Notes: a model not told the origin generated them from the letters alone. A stretch of DNA of 64,000 bases from Fimousia sp036311565 (GCA_036311565.1 JAXJPR010000041.1:1-64000), one strand, 5' to 3'; shown: positions 42,303 through 51,537, counted from the first letter of the stretch. Translations and numbers: made by a program.

Positions 42303-43364
42303 ATGAAAGCAGTTCGATTACATAAATTAAATGATTTATGTTATGAAGAGATAAAATTACCAGAATTAAAAGATGACGAAATTCTTATTAAAGTAGAAGC
42401 TTGCGGAATTTGTGGATCCGATATTCCAAGAGCATTTGAATTAGGAGCACACGTATATCCATTAGTATTAGGACATGAATTTGCAGGTACCGTTGTGAAA
42501 ACGGCAAATGAAAACGACGAGATGTTGATTGGAAAGACTGCAGCTGTATTTCCTATTATTCCTTGCTTCGAATGTGAGAATTGTAAAGCTGGACATTATG
42601 CACAGTGTGAAAATTATAATTACCTGGGTTCCAGATGCGATGGTGCATTTGCAGAATATTGTATTGTACCATCTAAATGGCATTTGATCTTTTCTAATAA
42701 TCCAAATGTTTCCATGGAAGCATTATGTATGGTGGAACCGGCAACTGTAGCACAGCATGCAATACGAAAAAGCGAATTGCAGGCAGGCCAGACAGCTGTC
42801 ATAGTTGGAGCAGGTCCGATTGGAATGATGGCTGCCAGATGGGCAAAGATTTTTGGAGCAAAAAGGGTTGCTTTGATTGATATTAATCAGGAAAAAGTAG
42901 AATTTTCAAGAAATCTTGGATTTGAAGTTTATAATTCAAAAGAAGTGGATGTTGTTAAGACCATTCAGGAATTTACAGATAATAAGGGTGTTAATGTTGT
43001 AATAGAAGGAACAGGAACTTCTTCTGGATTAAACCAGGCAATTGAAATGGTAAAGGCATTTGGAACGATTGTTTTAATGGGAAATCCGCATCAAAATACA
43101 ATGATTGAATTGAAAAATCATAGTCAGATTCTTAGAAAAGAAATTCAACTGAAGGGAGTATGGAATTCTATCTATTCAGATGCCCTGGTCAATGAATGGA
43201 AGTACACTGTTGATATGATGGATCAGGAGAAATTACAAGTAGAAGACTTGATTACACATAAAGCAGGTTTGAGTGATGTATGTGATTTATTCCATAAAAT
43301 TAACAATCATGAAATTACTATTTGTAAGGCAATCTACAGTGCAAAATGTAATGAAAGGAAGTAA
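42303..43364 (+). CDS. Zinc-dependent polyol-phosphate dehydrogenase (GatD-like)
   Basis: A 353-residue medium-chain dehydrogenase. The segment GICGSDIPRAFELGAH aligns well with galactitol-1-phosphate 5-dehydrogenase (GatD). It has catalytic zinc ligands in CGICGSD and GHEFAG, structural zinc cysteines in CFECENCKAGHYAQC, and the NAD-binding VIVGAGPIGMMAARW. It probably oxidises a hexitol phosphate delivered by the PTS to a keto-hexose phosphate. The epimerase next to it suggests the product is allulose 6-phosphate rather than tagatose 6-phosphate. Confidence 0.85.
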   Translation: MKAVRLHKLNDLCYEEIKLPELKDDEILIKVEACGICGSDIPRAFELGAHVYPLVLGHEFAGTVVKTANENDEMLIGKTAAVFPIIPCFECENCKAGHYAQCENYNYLGSRCDGAFAEYCIVPSKWHLIFSNNPNVSMEALCMVEPATVAQHAIRKSELQAGQTAVIVGAGPIGMMAARWAKIFGAKRVALIDINQEKVEFSRNLGFEVYNSKEVDVVKTIQEFTDNKGVNVVIEGTGTSSGLNQAIEMVKAFGTIVLMGNPHQNTMIELKNHSQILRKEIQLKGVWNSIYSDALVNEWKYTVDMMDQEKLQVEDLITHKAGLSDVCDLFHKINNHEITICKAIYSAKCNERK

Positions 43365-43370
43365 AGAAAT

Positions 43371-44057
43371 ATGAAGGAAAAATTTTCAGCATCACTTATG
43401 TGTATGGACTTTCTAAAAATAAAAGAACAGTTAGAAATTTTAAATGACAAAGTTGGAATGTATCATATTGATATTATGGATGGCCATTATTGTCCCAATA
43501 TCACCTTGTCACCAGATATGATCAAAGCGTTTAAAAAAGTATCTGCGATTCCAATGGATGTACATCTTATGACGACTACTCCATCTGACTGGATTGAAAT
43601 AGTGGCAAATGCAGGTGCAGATATCATTTCTCCGCATGCAGAAACTATTAATGTAGAAGCATTTCGCATTTTTAATTTAATTGAATCATTAGGTTGTAAA
43701 TGTGGATTAGTATTAAATCCTGCAACAACGTTAGATTCTGTAAAACATTATTTAAACCGAATTGATTTGTTAACGATTATGACGGTAGATGTTGGATTCT
43801 CCGGACAACCATTAATCGAAGAAATGCTTGATAAGATTCGTGAAGCGAAAAAATTGAGCGAAAAAAATGGTTATAAATATAAAATTCAGGTAGATGGGTG
43901 TTGTAATCCAAAAACATTTGAAATTTTAGAAAAGGCTGGTGCGGATGTTTTTATTGTTGGTAACACAGGATTATTTGCCCTGGATCAGGATCTGAATAAA
44001 GCGTGTGAGAAAATGTTTAGTGCATATCAGAATGTAACAAAAAATGTTCAGCTATAA
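43371..44057 (+). CDS. D-allulose-6-phosphate 3-epimerase-like protein
   Basis: A 228-residue ribulose-phosphate-epimerase-family barrel. SLMCMDFLKIKEQLE, HIDIMDGHYCPNITLSP and ADVFIVGNTGLFALDQDL match E. coli AlsE better than Rpe. It has the HLM, MTVDVGFSGQP and QVDGCC residues of the metal and phosphate sites. AlsE interconverts D-allulose 6-phosphate and D-fructose 6-phosphate. A ribulose-phosphate 3-epimerase activity is possible, but the operon context makes AlsE likely. Confidence 0.82.
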   Translation: MKEKFSASLMCMDFLKIKEQLEILNDKVGMYHIDIMDGHYCPNITLSPDMIKAFKKVSAIPMDVHLMTTTPSDWIEIVANAGADIISPHAETINVEAFRIFNLIESLGCKCGLVLNPATTLDSVKHYLNRIDLLTIMTVDVGFSGQPLIEEMLDKIREAKKLSEKNGYKYKIQVDGCCNPKTFEILEKAGADVFIVGNTGLFALDQDLNKACEKMFSAYQNVTKNVQL

Positions 44058-44081
44058 GGTTCGAAAAGGAGAAGTATTATT

Positions 44082-44555
44082 ATGACAGAAAATGTATTAT
44101 TGGCAAGAGTAGATGACCGTTTAATTCATGGACAAGTTATGACAGCCTGGATGAAGTTACTGCCTGCAAAGCAGATTATTATCATCGATGATAAAGTAGC
44201 AACAGATGATTTTATGATCAGTGTTCTGGAAATGGCAGCTCCAAAAGGAGTAAAAGTAAGGGTGTTTAGTTGTGATAAAGCAACTGAAATTTTAGCGAAA
44301 GGTATTAAAACTCCATCCATTCTGCTTGCAAAGTCACCAATTACTTATAAAAGACTGATTGATGGCGGAGTTGACTTAACAGCAGTAAATCTTGGCGGAA
44401 TGGGAATTAATGAAACACGCACAACTTTGTACAAAAATTTAGCTGCCAGTCCTGAAGAAAGGACTGCAATAAAAGAGATGTTAGATGCAGGTGTTGATGT
44501 AAAAATTCAGGTTATTCCAGCAGATAAAGTAGTAGAGATTAAAAATTTGTTATAA
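44082..44555 (+). CDS. PTS mannose-family IIB
   Basis: A 157-residue IIB with the phospho-His in LLARVDDRLIHGQVMTAWMK (about 15). It completes the operon's PTS set. A terminator follows. The order IIC-IID-IIA-dehydrogenase-epimerase-IIB places IIB last, an uncommon arrangement. Confidence 0.92.
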   Translation: MTENVLLARVDDRLIHGQVMTAWMKLLPAKQIIIIDDKVATDDFMISVLEMAAPKGVKVRVFSCDKATEILAKGIKTPSILLAKSPITYKRLIDGGVDLTAVNLGGMGINETRTTLYKNLAASPEERTAIKEMLDAGVDVKIQVIPADKVVEIKNLL

Positions 44556-44573
44556 ACTCTTATATCTTTTAAA

Positions 44574-44617
44574 AGAAGGTGTCATACTAAATTTTAGTGT
44601 GATGCCTTCTATTTTTT
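44574..44617 (+). terminator. Terminator of the mannose-family PTS operon
   Basis: The stem agaaggtgtcatacta pairs with ttagtgtgatgccttct (one bulge), followed by ATTTTTTT. Confidence 0.88.
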
Positions 44618-44703
44618 TATATATAGAACTTTTTTTATCCCAAATAGTGTATAATAAAAGAAATAAAAATGATACAAGAAGGTATGTGTTGGGAGGTAAC
44701 AGT

Positions 44704-45432
44704 ATGAATCGCTTAGTATTTATAATACTGAAAAATTTTTGGAAAGTGCCATGGAACTATGGAAAGCTATGTTATTATGCAAAACATTCAGAACAATATC
44801 CGGAGGAAATAAAATATCAACATATTCAGTACATACTTAAGACGGCTGTAAATTCTGGAAATATTAATCTTGAAGTATATGGAAAAGAAAACATTCCGAA
44901 AGAAAATGGATTTATGATGTACGGCAATCATCAGGGATTGTTTGATGTGCTGGCCATTGTGGCTTCTTTTGATCATCCAGTGGCAGCTGTACTGAAAAAG
45001 GAATTACAGAATATACCATTTATAAAACAGGTTATTGCCTGTACAAAGTCATTTCCAATGGATCGGGAAGATATCCGGCAGTCTATGGAAGTTATGAAAG
45101 AGGTTACAAAAGAAGTGAAAAATGGGCGAAACTATTTGATTTTCCCAGAAGGAACCAGAAGTAAAAAAGGAAACGAGATGTTAGAATTTCATGGAGGCAG
45201 TTTTCGGTGTGCATTAAAGGCTAAATGTCCGATCTTACCATTTGCATTAATTGACAGTTATAAAGTGTTGGATGAAAAAGGATGCAGCCCGGTAACAGTG
45301 CAGATTCACTATCTGGAGCCTATTTCTTATGAAGAATATAAAGGATTAAAATCAAAGGAACTTGCATCTATGGTACGTGCAAGAATTGAAGAAGTCATAA
45401 AAAATAAAAAAGATAAAGGGATAACTGTATGA
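44704..45432 (+). CDS. plsC: 1-acyl-sn-glycerol-3-phosphate acyltransferase
   Basis: A 242-residue membrane-associated acyltransferase. The HX4D catalytic motif is NHQGLFD, with the glycerol-phosphate motif FPEGTRSKKG, and PILPFALIDSY follows. It makes phosphatidic acid. The ATG at 44704 follows GGGAGGT; upstream starts overlap the terminator. Its stop overlaps the deoR start (ATGA), so the pair is coupled. Confidence 0.9.
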   Translation: MNRLVFIILKNFWKVPWNYGKLCYYAKHSEQYPEEIKYQHIQYILKTAVNSGNINLEVYGKENIPKENGFMMYGNHQGLFDVLAIVASFDHPVAAVLKKELQNIPFIKQVIACTKSFPMDREDIRQSMEVMKEVTKEVKNGRNYLIFPEGTRSKKGNEMLEFHGGSFRCALKAKCPILPFALIDSYKVLDEKGCSPVTVQIHYLEPISYEEYKGLKSKELASMVRARIEEVIKNKKDKGITV

Positions 45433-46202
45433 TAGCAAGTGAAAGATATGAAAAGATTGTAACAATGCTGGATGAAAAGGGCATTGTAAATACAAAAGAA
45501 CTGGCAAAAATTCTTAAGGTAACAGAAACGACCATCCGTAGAGATTGTGAAGAACTGGAAAAACAGGGAAAATTAATCCGGGTTCATGGAGGAGCGAAAA
45601 GTGTAAATCACAGGACCATTTTATCCAACCAGGATGAAAAGAAGATGCAGGAGCGCACGGAACATTATAATGAAAAAGATATGGTGGCAAAAAAGGCAGC
45701 ATCTTTTGTAAAAGAAGGAGATTGTATCTTTTTAGATGGAGGAACCAGCATTGTTCCTATGATAAAATATTTAAAAGGGAAAAAACTCAAAATTGTTACT
45801 CATAGTATGCTGATTGCCAATGTATTTCAGGATAGTGATTCTGAATTGTTCGTGATTGGAGGAAAGTATATTCCGGAATATAGCATGTCTGTAGGGCCGA
45901 TTACGTTAAGCAGTATTGAAAAGTTTAATTTTGATTATGCTTTTATTGGATGCGCAGGTATAGATCTGGAACGTGATATGATCTACACAGCGGAAATGGA
46001 GACCATGGCAGTAAAAGAGAAGGTTATGAAATTAGCGGTAAAGAAGTTTTTACTGATTGATTCTTCAAAGCTATTTATCAAGGGATTTTACAGCTTTATA
46101 TCAAGTTCCGATTTTGATGCAGTTATTTGTAATGATGATGTAAGAATGAATTATGATGATCTGCCAAAAAACTTTATACTGGAAAAAGAAGATGAAGAGT
46201 AA
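45429..46202 (+). CDS. DeoR family transcriptional regulator
   Basis: A 257-residue DeoR-type repressor with an N-terminal HTH (about 1-57, ELAKILKVTETTIRRDCEELEKQG) and a C-terminal sensor domain (about 75-235) including DGGTSIVPM, which resembles the sugar-phosphate site. It is coupled to plsC. DeoR members usually control sugar or nucleoside catabolism; it is upstream of the alpha-glucoside PTS but a terminator separates them. Confidence 0.9.
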   Translation: MIASERYEKIVTMLDEKGIVNTKELAKILKVTETTIRRDCEELEKQGKLIRVHGGAKSVNHRTILSNQDEKKMQERTEHYNEKDMVAKKAASFVKEGDCIFLDGGTSIVPMIKYLKGKKLKIVTHSMLIANVFQDSDSELFVIGGKYIPEYSMSVGPITLSSIEKFNFDYAFIGCAGIDLERDMIYTAEMETMAVKEKVMKLAVKKFLLIDSSKLFIKGFYSFISSSDFDAVICNDDVRMNYDDLPKNFILEKEDEE

Positions 46203-46210
46203 GGATATAA

Positions 46211-46257
46211 AAAAGGGGTGTTGTGCCGATTTTTAAATCAGCATGACACTCCTTTTT
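46211..46257 (+). terminator. Terminator after deoR
   Basis: An imperfect stem (aaaggggtgt..tgc with gca..acactccttttt) closes a T-rich loop and is followed by TTTTTG. Confidence 0.75.
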
Positions 46258-46336
46258 GTGTAGATAGGTGTGAAGATTCACAGCTGTTGTTACAGGGCAA
46301 TAAAAATGTGTGTACTACTTAGAAGTGACCAAACTA

Positions 46337-46365
46337 TTGAAAATGGCAATTTCAAAAGATAATAT
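46337..46365 (+). promoter_or_regulatory. Promoter and candidate RpiR operator of the alpha-glucoside operon
   Basis: TTGAAA (46337-46342) and TAATAT (46360-46365) are 17 bases apart. The -35 and spacer also form the inverted repeat TTGAAA-N7-TTTCAA (46337-46355), the type of site bound by MurR/RpiR proteins. Two RpiR genes follow the operon, so it may be their target. The link is inferred. Confidence 0.5.
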
Positions 46366-46399
46366 AAGCATACAAACAAAAGAGAGAGGAGAAAAAAGT

Positions 46400-47956
46400 A
46401 TGATGCAAAAAGTTCAACGATTTGGTGGAGCAATGATGATTCCGGTTCTCTTATTTGCTTTTTCAGGTATTATGGTAGGTCTTGGAATTTTATTCACCAA
46501 TCAATCAATTTTCGGAGCCATTGCTGATCCTTCAGGATTATGGTATCAGTGCTGGAACGTGTTACTACAGGGAGGATGGACACTGTTTAACCAGGTGCCT
46601 TTACTGTTTGTAATCGGTTTACCAATTGGTCTTGCCAAAAAACAGCAGGCCAGATGTTGTATGGAGGCATTAGTTCTTTATCTGACCTTCCATTATTTCC
46701 TAAATACCATGTTAGCCCAGTGGGGCGGATTCTTTGGAGTTGATCTTGAAACAAGCAGTGGGATTACTAATATTGCTGGTATTCAGACTCTGGATATGGG
46801 TATGATGGGAGCTCTTTTAATTTCAGGAATTGTAATCTGGCTTCACAACCGTTTCTTTGACGTAGAGCTTCCTGAGTGGTTAGGAACATTTAGAGGTTCT
46901 GTATTTGTCTTTGCAATTGGATACTTCGCATTAATTCCAGTTGCATTTTTATGTGCATTAATCTGGCCTAAAATCCAGATGGGAATGATTTCTTTCCAGG
47001 GATTTGTATCTGGTGCAGGAGCACTTGGTGTATGGGTATTTATTTTCTTAGAAAGAGCCTTGATTCCATTTGGTTTACATCACTTACTATATGTGCCATT
47101 CTTTTACGACTCTGCATTGGTACAGGGCGGTGTTATTGCAAAATGGGCGCAGGATCTGCCACAGATTGCAGCAAGCACAAAACCACTGATTGAGTGTGCA
47201 CCATATGCATGGCCAACACTTACTGGATTATCTAAAGTATTTGGTTGTGCTGGTATTACACTTGCATTTTATGCAACAGCGAAAGATGAAAAGAAGAAAA
47301 AAGTATTAGGTCTGATTATTCCAATTGGGGTAACAGCAGTTTCCTGTGGTATTACAGAACCAATTGAATTTACATTTTTATTCGTTGCACCATTATTATT
47401 TATCGTGCATGCAGTATTAGCTGCTACATTGTCTACCATTGTATATTCTATGGGAATTGTAGGTGTATTATCGGACGGTCTGATTTCTATGTCAGCATTG
47501 AACTTTATTCCATTAATGAGCAGCCATTGGGCAGAGTATTTAAAATTATTTGCAGTAGGGCTTATTTTTACAGCAATCTACTTCTTTGTATTTAAATTCT
47601 TAATTTTAAAATTTGATTTTAAAACTCCTGGACGTGAAGACGATGCGGAAGAGGTTACTATGCACAGTAAGCAGGAATATCGAGAAAGAAAGGCTGCTGC
47701 AAAAGAAAAAGACAATGATGGCATATCTTTTGAAGAATTAATTTTAGAAGGTCTTGGTGGAAAAGATAATATTGCAGATGTAACAAACTGTGCAACAAGA
47801 CTTCGTGTCAATGTAAAAGATGAAACACTCTGCAAGAATGATGCTTATTTTAAATCCATCGGTGCTCACGGATGTTCTGTAAATGGAAAGTCAATCCAGG
47901 TAATCGTTGGATTAAAAGTTCAGTCTGTTAGAGAAGATTTTGAACAATTATTATAA
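46400..47956 (+). CDS. PTS alpha-glucoside-specific IICB component
   Basis: A 518-residue glucose-family IICB resembling GlvC/AglA/MalX. The IIC (about 1-420) has MIPVLLFAFSGIMVGLG and the GITEPIEFTFLF signature of sugar-binding loops. After a charged linker a IIB domain (about 450-518) contains the phospho-Cys in VTNCATRLRV. The start ATG at 46400 follows GAGAGGAG; upstream starts in the leader overlap the operator. It imports maltose-like alpha-glucosides as 6-phosphates, which the downstream GH4 enzyme splits. A separate IIA is not seen here and may be supplied elsewhere. Confidence 0.92.
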   Translation: MMQKVQRFGGAMMIPVLLFAFSGIMVGLGILFTNQSIFGAIADPSGLWYQCWNVLLQGGWTLFNQVPLLFVIGLPIGLAKKQQARCCMEALVLYLTFHYFLNTMLAQWGGFFGVDLETSSGITNIAGIQTLDMGMMGALLISGIVIWLHNRFFDVELPEWLGTFRGSVFVFAIGYFALIPVAFLCALIWPKIQMGMISFQGFVSGAGALGVWVFIFLERALIPFGLHHLLYVPFFYDSALVQGGVIAKWAQDLPQIAASTKPLIECAPYAWPTLTGLSKVFGCAGITLAFYATAKDEKKKKVLGLIIPIGVTAVSCGITEPIEFTFLFVAPLLFIVHAVLAATLSTIVYSMGIVGVLSDGLISMSALNFIPLMSSHWAEYLKLFAVGLIFTAIYFFVFKFLILKFDFKTPGREDDAEEVTMHSKQEYRERKAAAKEKDNDGISFEELILEGLGGKDNIADVTNCATRLRVNVKDETLCKNDAYFKSIGAHGCSVNGKSIQVIVGLKVQSVREDFEQLL

Positions 47957-47981
47957 TTAGATTAGATAAGGAAGAATCGAT

Positions 47982-48470
47982 ATGGGATATAAAGGTAAGA
48001 CAACTTTAACAGAGTTAAAAAGAATATTTTTTGTGGCAAAAGCAGTGATGATCGCTGCACCTGTCATTTGTCTTTTATATGTTTCTATGAAAGCATCTAT
48101 GAATGGTGTAACGGTATCCGTTATTTTAAATAACGAGGCAGGAACAACAATACTATTAGTAAATTCCTTGTTAAACATTTATGTTACATATTTGCTTCAT
48201 TTGGCTCAGAATAATTTAGCACAGGGAAAACAATTAAGTGCAGTAACCAATATGCTAATACTTTTGTTTACCCAGCTGCTTTCCAGAAATATATTTGGAT
48301 TTTTTATGCTTGCCTTTGTATCTCAGCGGTCCTTCTCATTCTATGAGATTTCTATAAAAGAGACAGTAAAAAATATAACTTTAAAGCAGCTTTTGTTTGA
48401 TGCAGGCGGAAGCCTCATTATTGTTTTATTAAACTGCATCACGTTGTTTGCAACAATAAAAATAATGTAA
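47982..48470 (+). CDS. Uncharacterised small membrane protein in the glv operon
   Basis: This 162-residue protein has four clear hydrophobic segments (about 18-38, 52-75, 88-112 and 137-160) and a short basic N-terminus. I recognise no family. It lies 25 bases after the IICB gene and 13 bases before the GH4 gene, so it is transcribed with them. It may assist the transporter, but there is no sequence motif to support this. Confidence 0.75.
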   Translation: MGYKGKTTLTELKRIFFVAKAVMIAAPVICLLYVSMKASMNGVTVSVILNNEAGTTILLVNSLLNIYVTYLLHLAQNNLAQGKQLSAVTNMLILLFTQLLSRNIFGFFMLAFVSQRSFSFYEISIKETVKNITLKQLLFDAGGSLIIVLLNCITLFATIKIM

Positions 48471-48483
48471 GGGAGAAAGACAG

Positions 48484-49812
48484 ATGGAAAAAAGATATTC
48501 AATTACCATTGCTGGTGGCGGAAGTACATTTACACCTGGGATTGTATTACTTTTATTAAATAGCCAAGATCGTCTGCCACTTAGAAAAATTAAATTGTAT
48601 GATAATTTTGCTGAAAGACAGGAAGTCATTGCAAAAGCATGTGAGATCTATATTCGTGAGAATGCACCAGGAGTGGAATTTTCTTATACAACAGACCCAG
48701 AAGAAGGCTTTACAGATGTAGACTTCGTTATGTGCCATATTCGTGTTGGCTTATATGCAATGCGTGAAAAAGATGAAAAGATTCCATTAAAATATGGAGT
48801 ACCAGGACAGGAAACATGCGGACCAGGTGGAATTGCTTATGGTATGCGTTCCATCGGAGGAGTATTGGAGATGATTGATTATATGGAAAAATATTCTCCA
48901 GATGCATGGATGTTGAACTATTCTAATCCTGCGGCTATCGTAGCAGAAGCGACCAGAAGATTAAGACCAGATTCTAAAATTTTAAATATCTGCGATATGC
49001 CAATTGACTGTGAAGATAAGATGGCAGATATGGTAGGACTTAAGAGAAAAGATTTATCTGTAGGATATTATGGATTGAACCATTTTGGCTGGTGGCATAA
49101 GATTGAAGATAAAGAGGGCAATGACCTGATGCCGGAACTTAGAAAACATCTTGCAGCCAATGGTTTTGCTGATGGTGTGGCAAGTACGAACCAGCATGTG
49201 GAACCAAGCTGGCTTGAAACATTTAAGAAAGCTAAAGATGTTTATGCATTAGATCCAGAAACCATTCCAAATACTTATTTAAAATATTATCTTTACCCGG
49301 ATTATATCGTAGAGCATTCTAATCCAGAGTATACTCGTGCCAACGAAGTTATGGACGGAAGAGAAAAACATATCTTTGGTGTTTGCCGCAATATTATTGA
49401 AAAAGGAACAGCCGTAGACGGCGGATTTGAACCAGATGCACATGCAGATTATATTGTTGATCTTGCCTGCGCCATTGCCAAAAATACAAAAGAAAAAATG
49501 CTGTTGATTGTTCCAAATGAAGGAGCAATTGAGAACTTTACAAGAGATGCTATGGTCGAAATTCCTTGTATTGTAGGTAAAAATGGATATGAGAGAGTCT
49601 GCCAGGGTGAAATTCCACTCTTTCAGAAAGGTTTGATGGAGCAGCAGGTTGCAGTAGAAAAGTTGGTCGTAGAGGCATGGATTGAAGGAAGCTATCAGAA
49701 AATGTGGCAGGCAATCACTTTATCTAAGACAGTTCCAAGTGCAAAAGTGGCGAAAGACATTTTAGATGAACTGATTGAAGCAAATAAAGATTATTGGCCA
49801 GAATTAAAATAA
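48484..49812 (+). CDS. glvA: 6-phospho-alpha-glucosidase (GH4)
   Basis: This 442-residue GH4 enzyme hydrolyses 6-phospho-alpha-glucosides (maltose 6-phosphate) with NAD and a divalent metal. The NAD-binding TIAGGGSTFTPGIVLLLL starts the protein. The metal cysteine lies in NICDMPIDCED; the CDMP tetrapeptide is typical of alpha-specific GH4 members, against CNVP in beta-specific ones. GLNHFGWW supplies the His ligand. Length is that of GlvA. It works on the product of the upstream PTS. Confidence 0.94.
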   Translation: MEKRYSITIAGGGSTFTPGIVLLLLNSQDRLPLRKIKLYDNFAERQEVIAKACEIYIRENAPGVEFSYTTDPEEGFTDVDFVMCHIRVGLYAMREKDEKIPLKYGVPGQETCGPGGIAYGMRSIGGVLEMIDYMEKYSPDAWMLNYSNPAAIVAEATRRLRPDSKILNICDMPIDCEDKMADMVGLKRKDLSVGYYGLNHFGWWHKIEDKEGNDLMPELRKHLAANGFADGVASTNQHVEPSWLETFKKAKDVYALDPETIPNTYLKYYLYPDYIVEHSNPEYTRANEVMDGREKHIFGVCRNIIEKGTAVDGGFEPDAHADYIVDLACAIAKNTKEKMLLIVPNEGAIENFTRDAMVEIPCIVGKNGYERVCQGEIPLFQKGLMEQQVAVEKLVVEAWIEGSYQKMWQAITLSKTVPSAKVAKDILDELIEANKDYWPELK

Positions 49813-49823
49813 GATTCTTCGTA

Positions 49824-49853
49824 TTGACAAGTGAACCAAATATAAGATATAAG
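49824..49853 (+). promoter_or_regulatory. Promoter of the tandem rpiR genes
   Basis: TTGACA (49824-49829) and TATAAG (49848-49853) are 18 bases apart, 45 bases ahead of the first start codon. Confidence 0.6.
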
Positions 49854-49898
49854 TAAGACATAAGAGAACATATCGATTTATGTTAGGGGAAAGAGAAT

Positions 49899-50669
49899 AT
49901 GATGAGAATTGAAGAACTTGTCAATACGCACTATGATAAACTGACGGAAAACGATATTCATATCTGGCAGTATATTGCAACTCACCGGAAAGAGTGTGAA
50001 GATCTGTCCATAGACGAGCTGGCATCCAGATGCTACGTGTCCCGCACGACAGTGATGCGTTTTGCCAAAAGAATCGGGCTTCATGGTTATGCAGAACTGA
50101 AACTGTATCTAAAAATGAATCGCCGGACGGACAATGAAAAGCAGAAAGGTTTTGATCTGTTTTATAACCGATATAATCATTTCATGCTTTCGTTGAAAGA
50201 AAAGGATATGACAAAAGCCATTGAGATGATTTCTAGTGCAAACAATCTTTATGTCTATGGAACTGGAATTGTTCAAAATAGTGCAGCATCAGAACTGAAA
50301 CGAGAGTTTCTAGAAGTAGGAAAATTAATCAATGTCCTGCAATCATTTCATGAACTTTCAGTATTCGAAAAAAATATTTATGAAGGAGATTTAGTAATCA
50401 TAATTTCCTTTTCTGGAGAACATAAAAGAGCCATTGACTTTGCAAAAAAATTAAAATGGAAAAATGTATCTATTATTACTCTTACTTCTTTTAAAGAGAA
50501 TACATTATCCCATTTGGCAGATGAGGCATTTTATATAGAAGCACCTCAGATTGAAAATCCTATGGGATCTAACCATGATGGGCTTGCAGGATTTTTCTTA
50601 CTCATTGATTTTATGTTGGTAAAATACATTGAATATCATGAAAGGAGAAAAGATGATGAGTCTCAATGA
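49899..50669 (+). CDS. MurR/RpiR family regulator (first of tandem pair)
   Basis: A 256-residue RpiR regulator with HTH (about 15-80, SIDELASRCYVSRTTVMRFAKRIG) and SIS domain (about 105-240, YVYGTGIVQNSAASELKREF). It is similar along its whole length to the next gene, with which it overlaps by 17 bases, and to the right-edge protein. It probably controls the alpha-glucoside operon in response to a sugar phosphate. Confidence 0.9.
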   Translation: MMRIEELVNTHYDKLTENDIHIWQYIATHRKECEDLSIDELASRCYVSRTTVMRFAKRIGLHGYAELKLYLKMNRRTDNEKQKGFDLFYNRYNHFMLSLKEKDMTKAIEMISSANNLYVYGTGIVQNSAASELKREFLEVGKLINVLQSFHELSVFEKNIYEGDLVIIISFSGEHKRAIDFAKKLKWKNVSIITLTSFKENTLSHLADEAFYIEAPQIENPMGSNHDGLAGFFLLIDFMLVKYIEYHERRKDDESQ

Positions 50670-51417
50670 CTTAATTGAAGAACATTATGATGAACTAAAT
50701 CAAAATGATTTTTATATCTGGCAGTACATTCTTCGTCATGGAAGAAAAGTACAGGAAATGACGATTTATGAACTGGCAGAAAAATGCAATATTTCCCATA
50801 CCAGCATTATGCGTTTTGCAAAAAAACTGGGACTTTCTGGTTTTTTGGAGTTGAAACTTTGTTTAAAATGGGATGACCGGACAAAAAGGGCCTTTGACCG
50901 GAAAAAAATCGGTGTTATGATGAATGAATATCATGATGTGATGAATGACTTGTTTTACAAAGATTTGGACCACATTCTCTCTGTCATTGATCAGGCAAGA
51001 AGGGTATACATATATGCGACAGGTCAGGCACAGCATCTGGTGGCGGAAGAGATGAAGAGAGAGTTTATTCTTGGCGGCAAGCAGATGTTTGTAGTAGATG
51101 GAACAGCCGAAGTGGATTTTCTAATGAAGCAGGCCGCATCTAATGATTTTTTTATTATTATTTCCCAGTTTGGGGATAATGAAACTGAGAATTTGATTGC
51201 AGAAAAATTAAATAGCTTACAGATTAAGTGCCTTGGAATTGCGCTAAATCACAGAAGTCAGTTATCTCAGTATGCCGATTATTATATTGGGTATAAAACA
51301 AATGGAATTCCGATTGGAAATAATGAGGAAGAATATTATTGTTCCATGCCATTGTTTTTAATATCAAATATGTTGTTTATCAGATATATGGAATATCTTT
51401 TTCATAAAGAAGCTTAA
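50653..51417 (+). CDS. MurR/RpiR family regulator (second of tandem pair)
   Basis: A 254-residue paralogue of the preceding regulator (HTH about 15-80 with CNISHTSIMRFAKKLG, SIS about 105-240). The ATG at 50653 follows GAAAGGAG; an in-frame ATG at 50629 lies in the preceding gene and is less likely. Two overlapping paralogues may form a heteromeric repressor or split duties between the two neighbouring operons. Confidence 0.9.
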   Translation: MMSLNDLIEEHYDELNQNDFYIWQYILRHGRKVQEMTIYELAEKCNISHTSIMRFAKKLGLSGFLELKLCLKWDDRTKRAFDRKKIGVMMNEYHDVMNDLFYKDLDHILSVIDQARRVYIYATGQAQHLVAEEMKREFILGGKQMFVVDGTAEVDFLMKQAASNDFFIIISQFGDNETENLIAEKLNSLQIKCLGIALNHRSQLSQYADYYIGYKTNGIPIGNNEEEYYCSMPLFLISNMLFIRYMEYLFHKEA

Positions 51418-51420
51418 CGG

Positions 51421-51491
51421 AATGCCACAACAGTTTTGATCAATCTTTAGGAAATCTTAGAGAGCAAACTGATGTGGCATTTCTTTTATTT
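51421..51491 (+). terminator. Large-loop terminator after the rpiR pair
   Basis: The arms aatgccaca and tgtggcatt, plus inner AGTTT/AAACT, close a long loop, followed by TTCTTTTATTT. Confidence 0.65.
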
Positions 51492-51537
51492 ATACAAGAG
51501 TACAAAACAAAAAGATTAATAGAAAAGGAGAATCGTT

